Source of the DNA: Brevinema_A sp051647535
Lineage (GTDB): Bacteria > Spirochaetota > Brevinematia > Brevinematales > Brevinemataceae
Assembly: GCA_051647535.1 (NCBI GenBank)
Contig: JBOFEA010000020.1
Coordinates: 41,293-105,292, forward strand
Direction: 5' to 3'
DNA length: 64,000 bases
Shown one piece after another: positions 60,453 to 64,000 of this stretch (its first letter is position 1; every line of letters starts with the position of its first letter). The position numbers were made by a program, and so were the translations under genes. Under the pieces are notes generated by a model. The model saw nothing but the letters and a program-made list of their open reading frames with translations, was not told the DNA's origin and made no database searches.

Positions 60453-61484
60453 TTAACGTTGTACTCGTCCGGAACCATCTCCCTGCATTAACGCAAGAAC
60501 TTCCGATTTATTTACCAAATTCCAATCGCCTGGAATTGTATGTTTCAAACAAGATGCCGCTACTGCAAATTCCAAAGCATTTTGAGAATCTTGGTCAAAG
60601 AAAGTCATTCCACTCAATAAACCGGCAGCAAACGAATCACCACCACCAACTCTATCAACAATATCCGTCATAGAATATTTTTTTGAAACATATAATTGGC
60701 CTTTTTGAAAAAATACTGCAGACCAGTTATTATGATTTGCACTAATACTTTCACGAAGCGTGGTTGCAATACCCTGTAAGTTTGGATATTGATCTGCAAC
60801 TTTCTGCATAAGAGGTTTGTAATCCTCGGCTTTAAGATGCCCTTTGGTCACGTCAGTATGAAATTCTATACCTAATGATAATTGAATATCCTCTTCATTA
60901 GCAATTAAGATATCTGTACATTTAACTATTTCAGGCATCACTTCAGAAGATTTTTTTCCATATCTCCATAATTTTTTTCTAAAATTCAAATCACACGAAA
61001 CACGTACGTTTCGTTTTTTCGCTTCTTTTACTGCAAACACCGTTAAATCAGCAGCACTTTGACTGAGAGCTGGTGTTATTCCTGATATATGAAACCAAGT
61101 TGCATCCTTAAATACCAAATCCCAATTAAAATCTTCAGGTTTTGCATTACATATAGAAGAATCCGCTCTATCATAAATAACTGTCGAACTTCTTTGATTA
61201 GCACCTTTTTCAACAAAATAAATCCCTAATCTTTCTCCCGTCCATGCAATGGCAGAAGTATCAACTTTTTGACCTAATAATTGAGATTCCGCAGCTTCTC
61301 CTAATGCATTTTTAGGAAATGCAGAAACGTAGCGTGCAGAAATACCAAATCTAGAACATGATACACACACATTAGCTTCTCCACCTCCAAAAGATGCATC
61401 AAGCATCGGTGATTGAAACAATCTCTCAAATCCAGGTGATGATAATCTAAGCATTAGCTCGCCAAATCCAACAATAACAGACAT
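60453..61484 (-). CDS. kdgK: 2-Keto-3-deoxygluconate kinase
   Basis: A 343-residue PfkB-family sugar kinase. GFGELMLRLSSPGFERLFQS and GGGEANVCVSCSRFG form the first substrate block; DIVDRVGGGDSFAAGLLSG contains the PfkB signature with catalytic Asp. It phosphorylates KDG to KDPG, the substrate of the aldolase encoded just upstream. The ATG at 61484 overlaps the aldolase stop by one base. Confidence 0.92.
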   Translation of the reverse strand: MSVIVGFGELMLRLSSPGFERLFQSPMLDASFGGGEANVCVSCSRFGISARYVSAFPKNALGEAAESQLLGQKVDTSAIAWTGERLGIYFVEKGANQRSSTVIYDRADSSICNAKPEDFNWDLVFKDATWFHISGITPALSQSAADLTVFAVKEAKKRNVRVSCDLNFRKKLWRYGKKSSEVMPEIVKCTDILIANEEDIQLSLGIEFHTDVTKGHLKAEDYKPLMQKVADQYPNLQGIATTLRESISANHNNWSAVFFQKGQLYVSKKYSMTDIVDRVGGGDSFAAGLLSGMTFFDQDSQNALEFAVAASCLKHTIPGDWNLVNKSEVLALMQGDGSGRVQR

Positions 61485-62113
61485 TATTTTAACTCCTTTA
61501 ATAAATGATACGCTTCTTCAAATCGTTTACGAAGTTCTTTCCAATTTTTTTGTTCCAAAATTTCTCTGGAACAAAGCCAAGATCCTCCACAGGCAAAAAC
61601 ATTCGGTACAGATAAATATTCTTTAACATTATCAAGTGTAATTCCGCCTAAAGGCATAAATTTAACATCCATATGCGAGTACACAGGATACATTGCTTTC
61701 AGCCATGACACTCCTCCACAAACAGAAGCCGGAAAAAATTTAAAATGCCTATAACCATAAACCATACATTGTTCTAACTCAGCCGGTGTAGCAACACCCG
61801 GAATATAATGATAGGATTTTTCTTTTGCATATTTTAATAATGATTCTTGAAATCCCGGACTAATAATAATATTTGTTCCTCTTTCCAATACTTTATCAAC
61901 TTGTTCTATTGTCACAATAGTTGCAGCAGATCTTGGTAAATTTGGAAATTTCTCTGCTAAAATTTCCAACGCTTTATATGAAAATTCAGTACGCATTGTT
62001 AATTCCAAAGCCGGAAGAAATTCTTCTGCACACTCTGCAATACGAACAATTTCTTCTTCATTTTTAACAACTGCCACAGGAATAATAGGTACCGATAAAT
62101 AGGATTCAAACAT
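61484..62113 (-). CDS. eda: KDPG aldolase
   Basis: A 209-residue class I aldolase cleaving KDPG to pyruvate and glyceraldehyde-3-phosphate. PALELTMRTEFSYKAL holds the conserved glutamate and arginine (E-T-RT), SAATIVTIEQVDKVL follows, and HFKFFPASVCGG contains the Schiff-base lysine; LGGITLDNVKEYLSV binds phosphate. It completes conversion of glucuronate to central metabolites. AAGGGG lies about nine bases before the ATG. Confidence 0.93.
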   Translation of the reverse strand: MFESYLSVPIIPVAVVKNEEEIVRIAECAEEFLPALELTMRTEFSYKALEILAEKFPNLPRSAATIVTIEQVDKVLERGTNIIISPGFQESLLKYAKEKSYHYIPGVATPAELEQCMVYGYRHFKFFPASVCGGVSWLKAMYPVYSHMDVKFMPLGGITLDNVKEYLSVPNVFACGGSWLCSREILEQKNWKELRKRFEEAYHLLKELK

Positions 62114-62152
62114 CTCCTTCCCCCCTTATCAAAGTTATATATTGTATTATTC

Positions 62153-63112
62153 TTATTTCGGATAGGCTTCAAGTAATTCTGCTTTGCCTTCGAATAAAAC
62201 AGTAAGACCTGCCGGTACAAACACACTTTCACCTTGTACCAATTCTAGTTTTGTATTGCCGCTTTCCATAACAATACATCCATTCAGCACCGAGTATAAT
62301 CTCATTGTATCCAACACTGGACGATTGACTATACCCTTGATATTCAATTTTTTCAACACAAAATATTCCCAATCAAGCAATTCTATTTCCTGCTGATCAA
62401 TATCTTGAAAATGTCTCACATCAGGCTGTGCTTTAAAATCAATAACATCCGCAGATTGTTCAATATGCAGATCTCTTTTTTTTCCGCATTCTTCCCGATC
62501 AAAATCATAAATTCTATAAGTAATATCCGAATTCTGCTGTAGCTCACAAATCAATATGGAACCCTTTAAACTTGCGTGTACCATACCAGGTTTGATTACT
62601 ACTAAATCGTCTTTAGACACATTCACTGTCTTAAACATATTATCAAATTTATTTTGTTCTGCATTACTCAAATACTGTTCGCGGGTAATATCATCTTTCA
62701 TTCCCATTACTAATTCAGCGTCTTCACTCGCAGAAATAACATACCAGCACTCAGCCTTACCAAAAGAATTCTCTTGCTCTTCAGCATATGAATCATCAGG
62801 ATGAACTTGTATTGATAATTTATCATTGATATCCAAAAATTTTAAAAGAAGAGGGAATTTGCCTTGGTATTTTTCCCATATCGAAGCACCCAGCAATTCT
62901 TTACCATGTTTTTGAATAACACTATCGAAAGTTTGTCCTTGGAATTTTCCATTGAGAATGAGACCCGGACCATTAGGATGTGCTGAAATCTCCCAACTTT
63001 CTCCATAATTTTTTTTGTCAGGCAGTTGCTTACCTAGTACATCAGCTAAAGCATGACCACCCCAAACTTTTTCTTTGAAAACAGGTTGGCATTTCATAGG
63101 ATAATAACACAT
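62153..63112 (-). CDS. manA: Mannose-6-phosphate isomerase, class I
   Basis: A 319-residue enzyme of the short (Bacillus-like) ManA type, interconverting mannose-6-P and fructose-6-P. KEKVWGGHALADVLGK and GESWEISAHPNGPG form the N-terminal block; zinc ligands are in SIQVHPDD (Gln, His), KAECWYV (Glu) and PGMVHA (His). It leads the uronate operon, so mannose and glucuronate use may be co-regulated, as from host mucosal glycans. GAGG is six bases before the ATG; the promoter is at 63187-63215. Confidence 0.93.
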   Translation of the reverse strand: MCYYPMKCQPVFKEKVWGGHALADVLGKQLPDKKNYGESWEISAHPNGPGLILNGKFQGQTFDSVIQKHGKELLGASIWEKYQGKFPLLLKFLDINDKLSIQVHPDDSYAEEQENSFGKAECWYVISASEDAELVMGMKDDITREQYLSNAEQNKFDNMFKTVNVSKDDLVVIKPGMVHASLKGSILICELQQNSDITYRIYDFDREECGKKRDLHIEQSADVIDFKAQPDVRHFQDIDQQEIELLDWEYFVLKKLNIKGIVNRPVLDTMRLYSVLNGCIVMESGNTKLELVQGESVFVPAGLTVLFEGKAELLEAYPK

Positions 63113-63149
63113 AATAACCTCAAAATAAATATAATTATATACATAACGA

Positions 63150-63206
63150 TTACCGATAAGTAATTTTTTTACCGAATTTTAAAATAATTATACACCAAGA
63201 TTCGGT
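63150..63206. promoter_or_regulatory. Candidate operator: three ACCGA half-sites around the promoter
   Basis: TTACCGA at 63150-63156 and again at 63169-63175 (about 20 bp apart, two helical turns). An inverted copy, ATTCGGT at 63200-63206, pairs with ACCGAAT at 63171-63177 across the -10. TTAC-6-GTAA at 63150-63163 is also a small palindrome. Suits a LacI or GntR-type regulator of uronate use. Confidence 0.4.
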
Positions 63207-63215
63207 TTTTGTCTA
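63187..63215 (-). promoter_or_regulatory. Promoter of the manA-eda-kdgK-uxu-dct operon
   Basis: On the minus strand TAGACA (63210-63215) and TATAAT (63187-63192) with a 17-bp spacer, about 75 bases upstream of the manA ATG. Confidence 0.7.
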
Positions 63216-63429
63216 TCCTAAAAAATTTGCTTTAGTATTAAAATTTTATTTTTAGCAAAAATTATCTCCTCCCTCTAAACCTAACTGTATTTTGTAAAAG
63301 TACTCCAATAAATAAAAAATATGAAAGTATGTATGTTATATCATATTATAAAAAATATTGCATCTTTAAATCAAGATAATGCCTAATCAGTTCCAATGTA
63401 TAATATAAAAATCATCAGATAGAATTATC

Positions 63430-63464
63430 CATAAAAAAACGGAATGAAATTTCTCTCATTCCGC
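63430..63464 (-). terminator. Terminator of the partial gene at the right edge
   Basis: On the minus strand CGGAATGA, 8-base loop, TCATTCCG, then TTTTTTTAT. Confidence 0.88.
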
Positions 63465-63494
63465 TTTCTTTAATATTTAATTACAATACAAAAT

Positions 63495-64000
63495 CTATTT
63501 TAAAAACTCTTTCAAGTTTACCTCATTAATAAAATGTTTTATGATATAGTTCTTTTCTCTTGCATTCCATTCTAATTCAACATAACATTTATATAGAACA
63601 TCCATCGAAGGAGAACCGGAAAGAACTTTATAAACTCCCAAGCCGTTCTTTGATATTCCTACAAATTCGATTCCACTTGGATATATTTGTCCTTTATTAT
63701 CAACTACATCAGTAATAACATCCACTACCTGCCCTACCACACTCTCATCCATTGGATCTTGTGCTTGTTCATGATTATAGTAAGGCAAAAACCAAACAAT
63801 CTCTTTATTTCTCAAGACTATTCCATTACCAAAACCAGCAAATTCAATACCAAAAGTTTGTGCATATCCGAGGATCATTCCATATTCTTTCGGACCTTTT
63901 CTATCCAATGGCAACTCTTTTCCTGATTCCGTTCCCCACATACTTAAATACTGTGGATACACTTCTTCAAGTACTACTTGACCTTCTTCAGACAATTCCA
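63495..64000 (-). CDS. Protein of unknown function, N-terminus beyond window
   Basis: The frame is open to the right edge; an in-frame TTG at 63995 is an unlikely true start, so the N-terminus lies outside. The visible 167 or so residues are beta-rich and soluble: GMILGYAQTFGIEFAGFGNGIV, GIEFVGISKNGLGVYKVL, and a C-terminal helix ending in NEVNLKEFLK. No motif recognised; no obvious link to the sugar operon. Confidence 0.4.
   Translation of the reverse strand, partial: ELSEEGQVVLEEVYPQYLSMWGTESGKELPLDRKGPKEYGMILGYAQTFGIEFAGFGNGIVLRNKEIVWFLPYYNHEQAQDPMDESVVGQVVDVITDVVDNKGQIYPSGIEFVGISKNGLGVYKVLSGSPSMDVLYKCYVELEWNAREKNYIIKHFINEVNLKEFLK

Larger units (their letters stand above)
63113..63494. 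other. Intergenic control region of the manA-uronate operon
   Basis: No gene. It contains the operon promoter, three TTACCGA-type half-sites (63150-63206) and the terminator of the next gene (63430-63464). The rest is A/T-rich with no structure noted. Confidence 0.6.

Overview
The window looks like chromosome from a low-GC (very AT-rich), double-membraned, host-associated bacterium, most plausibly a spirochaete (a Brevinema-like lineage would fit, but this is inference from gene content and not a match). Envelope genes point to an outer membrane: lnt, TolC-like and TonB-receptor-like barrels, several small beta-barrel proteins and lipoproteins. GatA implies indirect Gln-tRNA synthesis. McsA/McsB-type genes and a DAK2-DegV fusion are traits shared with Firmicutes and some spirochaetes. 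The three tRNA genes do not encode CCA.

Layout. 1-4.4 kb: edge of an alpha-2-macroglobulin-like gene, a pentapeptide-repeat potassium channel and a one-chain fatty-acid-kinase-like DAK2-DegV protein. 5-10.5 kb: an outer-membrane protein, then a PTS operon (IIC, IIB, GH1 6-phospho-glycosidase, MupG/DUF871, IIA) for importing and splitting phosphorylated disaccharides. 11-14.4 kb: a TonB-receptor-like barrel paired with a three-repeat lipoprotein. 14.9-20.6 kb: an RND efflux operon in which an unrecognised secreted protein stands where the adaptor is usually found. 20.8-30 kb: lactate permease, nucleoside phosphorylase/PnuC, three tRNAs, lnt and several unknown membrane or secreted proteins.

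30.1-44.1 kb: a compact contractile-tail phage-like cluster on the minus strand. It holds sheath, tube, putative scaffold, major capsid, DUF1320-like head-tail protein, large terminase, DUF935 portal, hub, gp25, baseplate J, an I-like protein, a holin candidate, M15 endolysin and a co-oriented outer-membrane protein. A divergent S24 repressor module lies at its upstream end. No integrase, replication gene, tape measure, spike or tail fibre is visible. A gene-transfer-agent-like or PBSX-like particle, or a decayed prophage, is the most interesting reading of the window.

44.2-54.2 kb: lipoproteins (one a HExxHxxGxxH metalloprotease), gatA, mcsA, a catalytically degenerate mcsB, and the cell-elongation pair mrdA-rodA. 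54.3-63.1 kb: one minus-strand operon encoding a complete route for glucuronate: TRAP transporter DctPQM, UxaC, a fructuronate reductase, UxuA, KdgK and Eda, headed by manA and preceded by a good promoter with repeated TTACCGA half-sites. The window ends in a partial unknown gene.

Most start codons were reassigned to an ATG or GTG with a clear Shine-Dalgarno sequence. Promoter calls rest on near-consensus TTGACA/TATAAT pairs with 16-18 bp spacers. All functional calls were made by eye from motifs and context; no database search was run.
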